Source: Halovivax asiaticus JCM 14624 (GTDB lineage Archaea; Halobacteriota; Halobacteria; Halobacteriales; Natrialbaceae). From it: a stretch of 64,000 nt of DNA. The notes beneath the pieces were generated by a model. The model was not told the origin of the DNA. It worked only from the letters and a program-made list of their open reading frames with translations, and ran no database searches. The stretch covers positions 1-64,000 of the forward strand of contig NZ_AOIQ01000012.1 of NCBI RefSeq assembly GCF_000337515.1, given 5' to 3'. This document shows, in pieces, positions 25,622 through 34,137 of this stretch; positions within the stretch are counted from its first letter, which is position 1; every line of letters begins with the position of its first letter. The position numbers and the translations under genes were made by a program.

Positions 25622-26896
25622 TCACTCCGTGGAATCGTCGGTCGTCATGGATTCGTCGACGCCGCCGTCGGTTGCGAGTGTGGGCGAGTCCGTCGACGAG
25701 GCGTCGTCCGCTCCGTCGATGGCCGCGATCGACTCGTTCGCGAGACGGCGCTGGAAGCCGTGGTACTTCGCGACGCCGGTGGCGTCCGCCTGCTCGATCT
25801 TCCCGACGGCCTCCGTGTCGAAGGAGGCGTGGTCGGCCGAGTAGGCGGCGTACGCGCTGTCGCGTCCGACGGCGCGGGCCTGGCCACCCTCGAACCGGAT
25901 GGTGACCGTGCCCGTGACGCGCTGTTGTGTCTCGGCGACGAAGGCGTCGAGCGCGCCGACGAGCGGTGCGTCGATCAGGCCCTCGTAGGCCTTTTCGGCC
26001 CACTTCGCGTCGATCGTGTCCTTGAACTGGCGCTCCTCCTGGGTGAGGACGAGCGCTTCGAGCGCCTCGTGAGCCGCGAGTAACGTGGTCGCGGCCGGGT
26101 GCTCGTAGTTCTCACGGACTTTCAGGCCGAGCATACGGTCTTCCATCGTGTCGGTGCGACCGACACCGTAGGCGCCGGCGACATCGTTCAGGTGCTCGAC
26201 GAGGGAGACGGGGTCGTAGGCCTCCCCATCGACGGCGACCGGATAGCCATCCTCGAATTCGATCTCGATCTCGGCCGTCTCGCCCGACGGCGCGTCGGTC
26301 CACTCGTAGATCTCTTCGCCGGGCACGTAGCTCGGGTCCTCGAGTTCCTTGCCCTCGACGGAACGGCTCCAGAGGTTCGTGTCGATCGACCAGTCGCCCT
26401 CGTTGCCACCCTCGACGGGCAGATCCTTCTCGGCCGCGTACGCCTGTTCCCACTCGCGCGTGAGCCCGAGTTCGCGCACGGGCGCGATGACCTCCATGTC
26501 CGAGTCGCGCCAGATGGCCTCGAATCGCAGCTGGTCGTTGCCCTTCCCGGTGCAGCCGTGAGCGAGGCCGGTACAGCCGTGCTCCTCGGCGACCTCGAGG
26601 ATGGCCTCGGCGATCACCGGCCGCGCCAGCGCCGTCCCCAGCGGGTAGCCCTGGTAGGTCGCGTTCGCACGAACGCCCTCGAGACAGAGGTCAGCAAATT
26701 CCGCTTTCGCGTCGACGACGACGTGCTCCAGATCGAGCGCGTCGGCCGTTGCCGCGGCCTCCTCGAACTCCGATTCGGGTTGCCCGACGTCGACCGTGAC
26801 GCCGAGCACCTCGTCGTATCCGTACTCCTCCGCGAGCAGCGGGACACAGACCGTCGTGTCCAGCCCGCCCGAGAACGCGAGTGCAACGCGTGTCAT
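25622..26896 (-). CDS. argG: Argininosuccinate synthase
   Basis: 424 aa. It joins citrulline and aspartate with ATP. N-terminal ALAFSGGLDTTVC is the PP-loop; YPLGTALARPVIA, GCTGKGNDQLRFE, LWSRSVEGKELEDP and DTMEDRMLGLKVRENYEHPA are typical. About 40 C-terminal residues are Ser/Thr/Asp-rich and beyond the usual family end. A TATA-like AATTTATGTT (about 26925-26934) lies roughly 30 nt upstream of the ATG. First gene of argG-argH. Confidence 0.95.
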   Translation of the reverse strand: MTRVALAFSGGLDTTVCVPLLAEEYGYDEVLGVTVDVGQPESEFEEAAATADALDLEHVVVDAKAEFADLCLEGVRANATYQGYPLGTALARPVIAEAILEVAEEHGCTGLAHGCTGKGNDQLRFEAIWRDSDMEVIAPVRELGLTREWEQAYAAEKDLPVEGGNEGDWSIDTNLWSRSVEGKELEDPSYVPGEEIYEWTDAPSGETAEIEIEFEDGYPVAVDGEAYDPVSLVEHLNDVAGAYGVGRTDTMEDRMLGLKVRENYEHPAATTLLAAHEALEALVLTQEERQFKDTIDAKWAEKAYEGLIDAPLVGALDAFVAETQQRVTGTVTIRFEGGQARAVGRDSAYAAYSADHASFDTEAVGKIEQADATGVAKYHGFQRRLANESIAAIDGADDASSTDSPTLATDGGVDESMTTDDSTE

Positions 26897-27048
26897 GTGG
26901 TATCCGAGTGAAGCACCCCCACCAACATAAATTCGTTGTTGTTACTTTCGTAATTAAATCGCAGAGTGCACACTATCGACGATTCGTGGATGAAGACGCA
27001 TCCAACGCTAGAGAATTTGCAACACCGGTATCGAGGGAGTGAGTAAGA

Positions 27049-27200
27049 GGTGGGCCTAACGGCCCGGTCGGAACGCTCGCGGTCGCCGAGTCGCGTCGCT
27101 CCCCTGGGAATCGAACCCGGAGCGAGACGCGAGGGACATTAGAAGACTACACACGCCAGACCGGCTTAAAGGACACGGTTCCAGCAACCGGACGCCGTAC
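27049..27200 (-). ncRNA. Candidate structured RNA with T-arm-like hairpin
   Basis: Between argG and a wHTH gene, with no credible protein. Visible stems: GGGCC-TAAC-GGCCC (27052-27065); a long hairpin from 27091 to 27132 with TCGCG outer arms and a 7-bp TCGCTCC/GGAGCGA stem around a tRNA T-arm-like loop GGGTTCGATTCCC; CTCG/CGAG flanking arms near 27076-27090; CGGTT/AACCG at about 27176-27190. CCGGTC and GACCGG can close about 100 nt. It contains CTTCTAA, the anticodon-loop sequence of the window's tRNA-Arg, but no acceptor or D stem that would make a tRNA. Transcription and strand are inferred; the segment could also be a tRNA-derived relic. The rest of 26897-27218 holds the argG promoter and nothing else seen. 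Confidence 0.3.
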
Positions 27201-27218
27201 GGACGGGCAACCGGCGAA

Positions 27219-28430
27219 TCACCCCGCGTCTTCTCCGTCGTCAGTAGCCGGCCCACCGACGTCCGTCTCGGCGTCGACCGCCGAGCCCGGTTCGTGATCC
27301 GGCACCGCCAGGACGTTCTCCCGTCCGAGCCGGAACACTTCGACCGCCCCGCCGTCGCGCAGGTCGCCGACGACCTGACTCGTCTTCGCCTCGGTCCAGT
27401 CGAGTTCGGCGACGACCGTCTGTTGTTTCATCCGGCCACCGTTCGACCGCAAGAGCGAGAGGACCCGCTCTTCGTTACTCATGAGATCGGGCGACGGAGC
27501 CACCGATGGCTCGTCCGCCGGCACCGCCGGTTGATCCGCGTCCGGGTCCGTGCGGCGATCGGCGTCCGCACGACGGAACCACCACGCGACGGCGACGCCC
27601 AGGAGAACGATGGTGAGTCCGACGACGGCGAACGGAACGATCGATCGGGACGTATCGGGCGCAGCGCCGGCCGTCTCAGGTGGCGCCCCCTCGTGGATCA
27701 CTTCGATCCAGGGCTCGTCCTCGAGGAAATCCGTCTCCTCGCCGTGCCAGCCGACGACCGTCCGCCGATCGGTGTCGTCGGGGTCGGGACTCGCGTCCTG
27801 CAGGACGTAGCCGTCGGGCCACTGGATCCGGAGCGTGGCCCGGTCCTCCAGAGCGAATCGGGACAGTGCGTCGCCAGCGCCGATCCACTTCGGTTCGACC
27901 TGGGCGAACGAGGCCCAGCGGAACGTGACGATCACGTCGCCGTACGCCTGCGGCGTCATTCCCTCCTCGGTCCGGATAGCGAAGTCCGAGACGCCCATCT
28001 CGCGCCCGGTCGCGTTCTGTCCCGCCGCGACCGTGTCGTTCCACCGAGCGCGCTCACCGGCGAGGTAGCTCCCCGGCGACGCAGAAACGTTGGCTCGGAT
28101 ATCCTCCCACTCGGTCGCCGAGGCGTTGTCGGAGCGGAGGTATCGGTACGTGACAGTCACCGACGCCGAACTGTTCTCGAGGAGTTCGATTCGCGTCTTG
28201 ACCCGATCGAACTCCGTTACCAGCGTCGGATCGGTTTCGTTGGACTGGGGCTGCCACGTGACACCTGTCCCGAGCGAATCGTCAACCGGGGCGACAGCGC
28301 CATCGGTCGCGGTCGGAGCGGTGCTCGCGAGGACCGAGACGGAGCCGAGGCTGAGTGCGCCCACCACGAGCGCCGCGAGCAGCACACCACCGCACAGCAC
28401 CTGCACACCGCGAACTGGCCAACCGGCCAT
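27219..28430 (-). CDS. Membrane-anchored wHTH protein with extracellular domain
   Basis: 403 aa from the ATG at 28428-28430. A hydrophobic signal/anchor (about 5-35) is followed by an extracytoplasmic beta-rich domain of about 220 residues (QPQSNETDPTLVTEFDRVKT and onward). A transmembrane helix comes next (IVPFAVVGLTIVLLGVAVAWW, about 270-290), then a cytoplasmic winged helix (NEERVLSLLRSNGGRMKQQ...ELDWTEAKTSQVVGDL). This architecture is a known haloarchaeal family of putative one-component membrane regulators. The DNA target is unknown. The protein ends in an acidic tail. Divergent from the 28563 gene. Confidence 0.75.
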   Translation of the reverse strand: MAGWPVRGVQVLCGGVLLAALVVGALSLGSVSVLASTAPTATDGAVAPVDDSLGTGVTWQPQSNETDPTLVTEFDRVKTRIELLENSSASVTVTYRYLRSDNASATEWEDIRANVSASPGSYLAGERARWNDTVAAGQNATGREMGVSDFAIRTEEGMTPQAYGDVIVTFRWASFAQVEPKWIGAGDALSRFALEDRATLRIQWPDGYVLQDASPDPDDTDRRTVVGWHGEETDFLEDEPWIEVIHEGAPPETAGAAPDTSRSIVPFAVVGLTIVLLGVAVAWWFRRADADRRTDPDADQPAVPADEPSVAPSPDLMSNEERVLSLLRSNGGRMKQQTVVAELDWTEAKTSQVVGDLRDGGAVEVFRLGRENVLAVPDHEPGSAVDAETDVGGPATDDGEDAG

Positions 28431-28562
28431 CACACAGAGGTGACACCCCCGCCCATTAGATTGTTTTGTAATCGATTGCCACACGTTGACAGGGGCAGTC
28501 ATTTCGGTAGCCCAACCCGATCGACGGTGGTTTTTTGACCACCCCCTCGAAAGAAACGGCGC

Positions 28563-28748
28563 ATGAACGGAACACGCGCGTCGCTCGAGGTCGAAACGCT
28601 GCTAAAGCTTATTCTGTTATTGATCGCAGCGGTGCTTGTGCTCGAGCTGCTGGGTGAGGTGATCTCGCTCATCCCCGCGTTCCTCAGCAGCGTCGTCACA
28701 CTGCTCATCGCGCTGGTGATCGTCCTCTGGCTGCTCGACCAGATATAG
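28563..28748 (+). CDS. Small two-helix membrane protein
   Basis: 61 aa. After a short polar start (MNGTRASLEVETLLK) almost the whole chain is hydrophobic: LILLLIAAVLVLELLGEVIS and FLSSVVTLLIALVIVLWLL, ending DQI. Conserved-looking haloarchaeal small membrane protein, function unknown. The T-rich tract at 28531-28536, about 28 nt upstream of the ATG, lies inside an inverted repeat GGTGGT/ACCACC (28526-28543) and may be the TATA position. Confidence 0.65.
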   Translation: MNGTRASLEVETLLKLILLLIAAVLVLELLGEVISLIPAFLSSVVTLLIALVIVLWLLDQI

Positions 28749-28754
28749 GAGAGT

Positions 28755-28775
28755 ACTGCCGGCGCGATCGGCAGT
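28755..28775 (+). terminator. Hairpin downstream of 28563-28748 gene
   Basis: Inverted repeat ACTGCCG (28755-28761)/CGGCAGT (28769-28775) begins 7 nt after the stop codon. There is no T-run after it, so it may be an mRNA 3'-end stem rather than a strict terminator. Confidence 0.35.
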
Positions 28776-28848
28776 CCAAGACCACTGTTGCATTCCTCGC
28801 TCGCCCGCGAACCGCCACGCTCTTTGATCGACGACACCAGTCTTCGGT

Positions 28849-29349
28849 GTGTACAGCGTCAACGCTCCCGTCCCGGGCCGGGTGCGCCAGCTCGCGAGTC
28901 GGCTCTATCCCGACCTCCACGGCTTCGACCGCGTCCGCGAGACGCACTCGCTGCTCGTCAAGCGCCTCGGCGACGCCCCCGACGTGAACGCCCTGCAGCG
29001 GCGCACGCACCGCGCGCTCGAAGGCGCACCCGCCGTCGAAGCCGCCGTGACGGACATCGACTACTTCGCCGACCCGCCCGTCGGCTCCGCGCCCGTCGTC
29101 TACTTCGCCATCGAGAGCCCCGGCCTCGAACGGATCCACACCGACCTGGCCGACGTCTTCGATCCCGTGGCCGAACTCGAAGGCGAGGACTACGTCCCGC
29201 ACGTTACGCTGGCACGCGGTGGCGACGAAGCAGCGGCACGACGACTGGCCGAGCGCGAGATCGACCCGATCCGGTTCACCGTCTCGGAACTCGAGTTCTT
29301 CGACGGACAGCGCCGACTCCCGGTGAGTCGGGTCTCGTTGCCGGCCTGA
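28849..29349 (+). CDS. 2'-5' RNA ligase / cyclic phosphodiesterase family protein
   Basis: 166 aa, 2H phosphoesterase fold. The two His motifs are THSLLV (about residues 32-37) and HVTLAR (about residues 117-122), with the spacing of LigT/ThpR proteins; the first has Ser instead of Thr in H-x-[ST]. Such enzymes act on 2',3'-cyclic phosphate or 2'-5' linkages in RNA. GTG start; an alternative start is not obvious. Confidence 0.8.
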   Translation: MYSVNAPVPGRVRQLASRLYPDLHGFDRVRETHSLLVKRLGDAPDVNALQRRTHRALEGAPAVEAAVTDIDYFADPPVGSAPVVYFAIESPGLERIHTDLADVFDPVAELEGEDYVPHVTLARGGDEAAARRLAEREIDPIRFTVSELEFFDGQRRLPVSRVSLPA

Positions 29350-29402
29350 GAAAGGCGTCGGATAGGCCCGCTCGTGCCCCGACTACCCCACGCACCGTCA
29401 GC

Positions 29403-31601
29403 TCACGGTGCGGGCGGGTCGCCGTCGTAGGCGTCGTGGTCCGCGTAGAAGTTGCGCATGGCGAACGTGAGTTTCTGCGGTTCGATGTCGAGCAGTTCTT
29501 CGCGCGTCTCCATCGGGAACGTGCCGTTGACGCTATAGGTTCCCAGATCGCTCTTGGCACGGCGCGAGTAGCGCCGATCGAGGAGCGCGCGCACGCCGAC
29601 GTCGGTCGGCGACCGGAGGACACGACCGAGCGCCTGCCGGGTCTTCCGGACGGTCGGAATCTCGACGGCGTAGCGCCAGCCGGTGTCGGTGCCGTCGAAG
29701 GCGGCGTCGTAAGCCTCCTGGACCGCCTCGGCTCGTTCGTCTAAGTGCGGATACGCGACGCCGATCACGAGGACGGAGAGCGCGTCGTCGCCGTCGAAGC
29801 TGACGCCCTCCGCGAGGGTTCCCCACAGCGAGGTACAGAGCAGGCCGTCGTTGTCGGCGACGAACTCCTGCCGGATGTCCTCGACGGCCACCCCGGGCTC
29901 GTCGCGGTAGACGGTCGCGTCGACGAGCGGATCGACTCGCTCGGCGTAGCGGTCGGCTTCGCCGTAGTTGGGGAAGAAGGCGAGCGTGTTTCCGGGCGTC
30001 ATCCGGACGGCGTTCGCGATCGTCGTCGCGACGGTGTCCTGCACGTCGGGATCGTCGCGCTCGCTCGCGAACAGCGCCGGCGTCTCGACGGCGTAGGTTC
30101 GCCGGTTCGCCGCGGGGAAGTCCAGCCCGTAGGCTATCGTGACCGGATCGTCCATGCCCAGAACGGCCTCGGTGACGTCGAACGGCTGGAGGGTCGCGCT
30201 CATGAGGACCGCCGCCGAGAGGTCGTCGAAGAGCGCGCCGGTCACCCCCGTCGGCAGGCAGCTGTAGAGTTCGGCACGGCCGTATATCTCGTCGGTCCCC
30301 TCGTCTCGACGGGCGGCGAGGACCGGGTAGACGCCGGCGGCACCGCCCTCGTCCATCCAGGCGCGGACGAAGCGAGCCGCCTGCAGCGTCTGGCACTCCG
30401 TGCGCGTCTCGCGCTCGCCGTTGCGGTAGGCCTCCTCGTACTCCTCGTCCAGGTCCCGACCGAGGGAGGCGGCCGCCTCCAGATCGTCGTCGATTCCCTC
30501 GCCGGCGTACGACTGGAGGAACGAGAGGGTGAGGTCGTCACGGCGATCGTCGTTCGCGATGGCGACGTCGCGCCAGTTCTCGCCCACGCGCTCTCGGTCT
30601 CCGAACTCGAAGGAGCCCTCGTACGTTTCGCACAGTGTGTCGCGGAACGTTTCGAGAACGTTTCGGGCGGGTGCCGCCCTCGGATCGTCGCTATCCTCGA
30701 GTTCCTCGATCGCGGACGTGAACGTTCGCTCCGAGCACTCGCGGCTCGCGTGTTCGCGGGCGGCGTTCTCCAAGTTGTGCGCCTCGTCGAAGACGGCGAT
30801 GACGTCCTCGGGATCGCGACCCAACCAGCTGAAGAAGGCCTCGCGGATCCCTGGGTCGAGCAGATGGTGATAGTTACAGACCACGAGATCCACCCCCTCG
30901 ACGGTGTCCTTCAAGAGTTCGTAGCCACAGAGTTCGCGTTGCTCTGCGTACTCGTAGATCTGTTCCGGCGAGCGGACGTCGTCGAACAGCCAGGAGCGAA
31001 ATCGGTCCTCGACGTCCGGGTCGGTGAGGTTGTTGTGATAGTACGAACAGACGTTTCGATCGTCCAGGTCCGCGAGTTCACCCTCGAGGGCGTCGAGTTC
31101 GTCCATCACGGCCGCACGCGCTTCGGCGGCCGCCCCGTCGCCATCCTGGCTCCGTTCTAAGAGTTCCTCCTGACGACGTTCGAGCTCGGCGTACTCCGCT
31201 TCGGTCTCGACGAGGTCGTGAGTGGCGTCCCGGAGCGTCTGGCACTCCTCGTAGCCGACGTCGATGTGACACATCGCGCCCTTACCCTTGAAGACGACCG
31301 CGCGGACGTCCTCCGTCTCGACGATCGCACGAGCGTCGGCGACGAACTGACGCATCTGCTGGTGGACGTTCGTCGTGATGACGACCGTCTTGTCTTGCTC
31401 GCGCGCGACCGACAGCGCTGGAACGAGCGCCGAGAGCGTCTTGCCCGTCCCGCAGGCACCCTCGAAGAGGACGTCCTGGCCCCGAACCAGCGAGTTGTGG
31501 ATCCGGTCCATCGCCTCCCGCTGGTTCTCGTAGGGCTCGTCGTATGGGAAAAAGCGCAGGTAGTCGGCCGAGTCTGACACGGGCGGTGATAGGTGCCGCA
31601 T
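29403..31601 (-). CDS. XPD/Rad3-like ATP-dependent DNA helicase
   Basis: 732 aa superfamily 2 helicase. Walker A is GACGTGKTLSAL (about residues 48-59), the DEAH box is FDEAHNLE, and motif VI region is ALGRVLRSPTDVG. Four cysteines between Walker A and DEAH (C111, C120, C185, C225) match the Fe-S cluster arrangement of XPD, with a charged coiled-coil insert between C120 and C185. It probably unwinds DNA in repair or transcription-coupled processes. Start could be the ATG at 31601 or the GTG at about 31580 (VSDSADYLRF). Confidence 0.9.
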   Translation of the reverse strand: MRHLSPPVSDSADYLRFFPYDEPYENQREAMDRIHNSLVRGQDVLFEGACGTGKTLSALVPALSVAREQDKTVVITTNVHQQMRQFVADARAIVETEDVRAVVFKGKGAMCHIDVGYEECQTLRDATHDLVETEAEYAELERRQEELLERSQDGDGAAAEARAAVMDELDALEGELADLDDRNVCSYYHNNLTDPDVEDRFRSWLFDDVRSPEQIYEYAEQRELCGYELLKDTVEGVDLVVCNYHHLLDPGIREAFFSWLGRDPEDVIAVFDEAHNLENAAREHASRECSERTFTSAIEELEDSDDPRAAPARNVLETFRDTLCETYEGSFEFGDRERVGENWRDVAIANDDRRDDLTLSFLQSYAGEGIDDDLEAAASLGRDLDEEYEEAYRNGERETRTECQTLQAARFVRAWMDEGGAAGVYPVLAARRDEGTDEIYGRAELYSCLPTGVTGALFDDLSAAVLMSATLQPFDVTEAVLGMDDPVTIAYGLDFPAANRRTYAVETPALFASERDDPDVQDTVATTIANAVRMTPGNTLAFFPNYGEADRYAERVDPLVDATVYRDEPGVAVEDIRQEFVADNDGLLCTSLWGTLAEGVSFDGDDALSVLVIGVAYPHLDERAEAVQEAYDAAFDGTDTGWRYAVEIPTVRKTRQALGRVLRSPTDVGVRALLDRRYSRRAKSDLGTYSVNGTFPMETREELLDIEPQKLTFAMRNFYADHDAYDGDPPAP

Positions 31602-31649
31602 GCGATAAAAGCGTTCGTCCGAGGCCGACGCCGAACGTACCAGACCCGT

Positions 31650-32597
31650 TCACACCCCGGTATCGGGTTCCAGGTACACGCGCTGGATCTGGTCGTCGTG
31701 CGCCTTCAGGTCCCGTTCGATCTCGGCGATCCGCTCGTCGATGGCGTCGACGTCGGATTCGAACACGACGTCCGCCGTGACGAGTAACTCTTCGGCGCCG
31801 AAGAAGACGGTCCGGAAGTCGACGACTTCGCGGACGACGTCGGCGTTCGCCACGATCTCGCGGAGTTCACGTTCGGCGTCCGGCGAGAGGCTTTCACCCA
31901 GCAGGAGACGTTTGTTCTCCCAGGCGAGTGCAACCGCGAAGACCATGAGGAGTAACCCGATGAGGAGGGCTGAGGCGGCGTCGTAGACCCCGTTCCCCGT
32001 CGCCCGGGAGAGATAGACCCCGAAGAGGGCAATCCCCGCGCCAGCGAGTGCGATCGAGTCCTCGGTGAGTGCCGTCAGCGTCGTCACGTCGCTCGTTTTC
32101 CTGAACGCCTCGCGCAACGTCTCCCATCCGTGTTCGTCCATCTGGACGGAGATGCCCTCGTAGGCCTTCTTCAATGCCCAGGCCTCGAAGACGATTGCGC
32201 CGATCAGGACGGTGTAATTGACGTAGATGCCGTCGACGGCGCCGACGACCGGGAGCGGCGGGGTCTGGCTCATCGTCGTGTGCGAACCGTGGACCAGCGC
32301 ATCGTACCCGTGACGCGCGCTCTCCCAGCCCGCGATACCGAAGAGCATCACGCTGACGAGCATGCTGTAGAAGAACTGTGCCTTGCCGTAGCCGAACGGG
32401 TGTTGCCGGTCGGCCTCCTGAGCGCCGTAGCGAAGTCCGATCAGCAAAAATACCTGGTTGCCCGTGTCGGAGATGGAGTGATACGTCTCCGAGAGCATCG
32501 CCGGACTCAGCGTCAGGAGGTAGCCGACGAACTTCATCACGGCGATCGCCCCGTTGGCGATCAACGCGGCGATCACGACGGATCTGCTGTTGGCCAT
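31650..32597 (-). CDS. Cation diffusion facilitator (CDF) metal transporter
   Basis: 315 aa from the ATG at 32595-32597. Six membrane helices and a cytoplasmic C-terminal domain. The metal-site motifs are ETYHSISDTGNQ (H-x3-D) in helix 2 and a second site in TALTEDSIALAG (helix 5); HPFGYGKAQFFYS is the family signature. CDF proteins export Zn, Mn, Fe or Co in exchange for protons; the metal is not clear here. A TATA-like TTTTTATC lies about 28 nt upstream. The longer open frame upstream was rejected. Confidence 0.9.
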   Translation of the reverse strand: MANSRSVVIAALIANGAIAVMKFVGYLLTLSPAMLSETYHSISDTGNQVFLLIGLRYGAQEADRQHPFGYGKAQFFYSMLVSVMLFGIAGWESARHGYDALVHGSHTTMSQTPPLPVVGAVDGIYVNYTVLIGAIVFEAWALKKAYEGISVQMDEHGWETLREAFRKTSDVTTLTALTEDSIALAGAGIALFGVYLSRATGNGVYDAASALLIGLLLMVFAVALAWENKRLLLGESLSPDAERELREIVANADVVREVVDFRTVFFGAEELLVTADVVFESDVDAIDERIAEIERDLKAHDDQIQRVYLEPDTGV

Positions 32598-32768
32598 CGG
32601 CGTTTCGTACGAAGGGTGGTGATAAAAACGTGGGCGTCTCGCGATATACCGAGACGGGCCAGAACCGGCGGATTGAGCGTCGGCCGACACCCGCCGTCGC
32701 ACCCGAGATGAGTCGGGCGGTCGCTGCAAACCGAAAGATCCCTCCGCTGGGCTGGCGAACGCCCCACC

Positions 32769-33287
32769 ATGATCGCCGCCTTCTCCGATACGCATCGGAC
32801 CGAGGGACACGGGCTCGAAGGCGACGCCCTGGTCGCGGCGCGCGAGGCCGGCGCCATCGTCCACGCCGGCGACTTCAAGACGGAGTCGGTACTCGACGCG
32901 TTCCAGGCGTTCTCGGCTCCGTGTTTCGCCGTCTCGGGCAACGTCGACGAACCGGCCGTCACGGATCGACTCCCGACGGACCGGGTCGTCGATGCGGATG
33001 GAATCCGACTCGCGGTCCGCCACAGACCCAGCGGCGGCGAAACCGCCCTCGCCCTGTTCGGCCGGGAACACGACGCCGACGTCGTCGTGTTCGGGCACTC
33101 ACACCAGCCGACGCTCGTCGAAACGGACGACGTCGTCCTGTGTAATCCCGGCAGTCACGCCCAGCCGCGTGGGAACCGCCCCGGCTTCGCGACGGTCTCA
33201 CGCGAAGGCGATCGGCTGCAGGTCAGCGTTCGCGAACCTGACGGAACCGTGATCGAGGAGTGTACGACCGCCGCTGACGATCGATAA
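32769..33287 (+). CDS. Metallophosphoesterase (YfcE/MJ0936 type)
   Basis: 172 aa calcineurin-like phosphoesterase. Metal-binding motifs in order are FSDTH, IVHAGDF, VSGNVDEP, a His in VRHRPSG, and VFGHSHQP, with PGSHAQPR near the end. Length and motif order fit small archaeal phosphodiesterases active on model phosphodiesters; the natural substrate is unknown. It begins right after the divergent CDF promoter region. Confidence 0.87.
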   Translation: MIAAFSDTHRTEGHGLEGDALVAAREAGAIVHAGDFKTESVLDAFQAFSAPCFAVSGNVDEPAVTDRLPTDRVVDADGIRLAVRHRPSGGETALALFGREHDADVVVFGHSHQPTLVETDDVVLCNPGSHAQPRGNRPGFATVSREGDRLQVSVREPDGTVIEECTTAADDR

Positions 33288-33922
33288 CGCCGATTGCGCA
33301 CAAGCGGTTTCTCGTCGCGATAGTGATCGTATACGGAGCCGTGCGTCTTACATCGGACGACAACAGGCGTCGGCGAAAACGCTAAGATAGCGGGACTCGG
33401 CGACAACAGGCGTCGGCAAGGACTCCGTGACGACAGGCGTCGGGGAGGACTCCGTGACGACAGGCGTCGGGGAGGACACGACGATAGCAGGCGTCAGCGG
33501 GGACTTCGTCGGACGGCGGCCCACAGAGAGGGTTGGGCAGGCAGGGTGGGCCGACGCGTGGTAGCAGCGACACGGCCCGGGCAAGCCGTGTCACGCAGCC
33601 GGTGAACGGTGGGACAGTTCGCCGTCGGCCGCTACCGGACCCGACGCGGTGTGACGGGTCCGGCCGGGAGACGCCGACAGCGAACCGGTGGATGTCAGGT
33701 AGACCCCCGGACACGGACGCCCCGATCGAGCTCACCGGCGAGGGCCGACCAGGGCATACGATCGCTACACCCTCCCGAGAGTTATAACTCCGCCAAGGTA
33801 AAACGCGATTTTTAGCCACGGCGCTGCTCGACCGAGCGCCGAATCGTGGGTGTGACGGTCAGGTTTGGTCCAGGACTGGTGGCTTCGAAACAGCTTTCCC
33901 ACCCCCGACTGTACGGGCCAGT
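33288..33922. other. Long intergenic region with tandem repeats
   Basis: About 635 bp without a convincing gene. It contains the 27-bp tandem repeat cluster (33364-33510) and a perfect 12-bp palindrome GAGTTATAACTC (33779-33790) with a TATA-like core. The open frames on the minus strand mainly translate the repeat and lack protein-like composition. Confidence 0.5.
33364..33510. repeat. 27-bp tandem repeat cluster (minisatellite)
   Basis: The core CAGGCGTC recurs at 33364, 33407, 33434, 33461 and 33488. The last four are spaced exactly 27 bp, the first by 43 bp. Units read approximately GACGACAGGCGTCGGGGAG and then GACTCCGT, with few mismatches. As 27 is nine codons, the array stays open in frame and spells a nine-residue repeat on the minus strand, but no gene is evident. 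Confidence 0.75.
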
Positions 33923-34051
33923 ATGCTGGGTTCGATAACCGAAGATCCGGTGATCATCGCGATCGTCGTCATCCTGCTCACCCTGATCTTCTTTACCTAC
34001 CTGCTCCTCCGACGGACCGTCCTCGAGTTCCGCGACGGGTTGGAAAAGTAA
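33923..34051 (+). CDS. 42-residue single-helix membrane protein
   Basis: Complete frame ATG 33923 to TAA 34051. MLGSITEDPV is followed by a long hydrophobic helix (IIAIVVILLTLIFFTYLLL), then a basic/polar tail (RRTVLEFRDGLEK). The positive charges after the helix predict the C-terminus inside. The composition is clearly that of a membrane protein and resembles small conserved haloarchaeal membrane proteins. Function unknown. Confidence 0.65.
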   Translation: MLGSITEDPVIIAIVVILLTLIFFTYLLLRRTVLEFRDGLEK

Positions 34052-34137
34052 TCGTCGCAATCTGATCGAGTGACACCCCGACCGGCCGAGGAGAACCATC
34101 GAACGCAGAAATCACTGGCTGAACAGCACCAGCGTCG

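Noticed and set aside
27060-27180. Possible tRNA gene, because of a T-loop-like GGGTTCGATTCCC and CTTCTAA
   Set aside because: No matching acceptor stem, D-arm or anticodon stem could be built in either orientation, so it is kept only as a structured-RNA candidate.
28431-28502. Upstream start for the membrane wHTH protein
   Set aside because: The extra residues precede a good signal/anchor helix and overlap the promoter region; ATG 28428-28430 gives the normal topology.
33364-33510. Possible CRISPR array
   Set aside because: The 27-bp units are contiguous, without unique spacers, and no cas gene is present.
33348-33584. Short minus-strand protein with the repeat SPTPVVTES
   Set aside because: It is a direct translation of the 27-bp tandem repeat with an ordinary reverse-frame N-terminus; no promoter or start signal.
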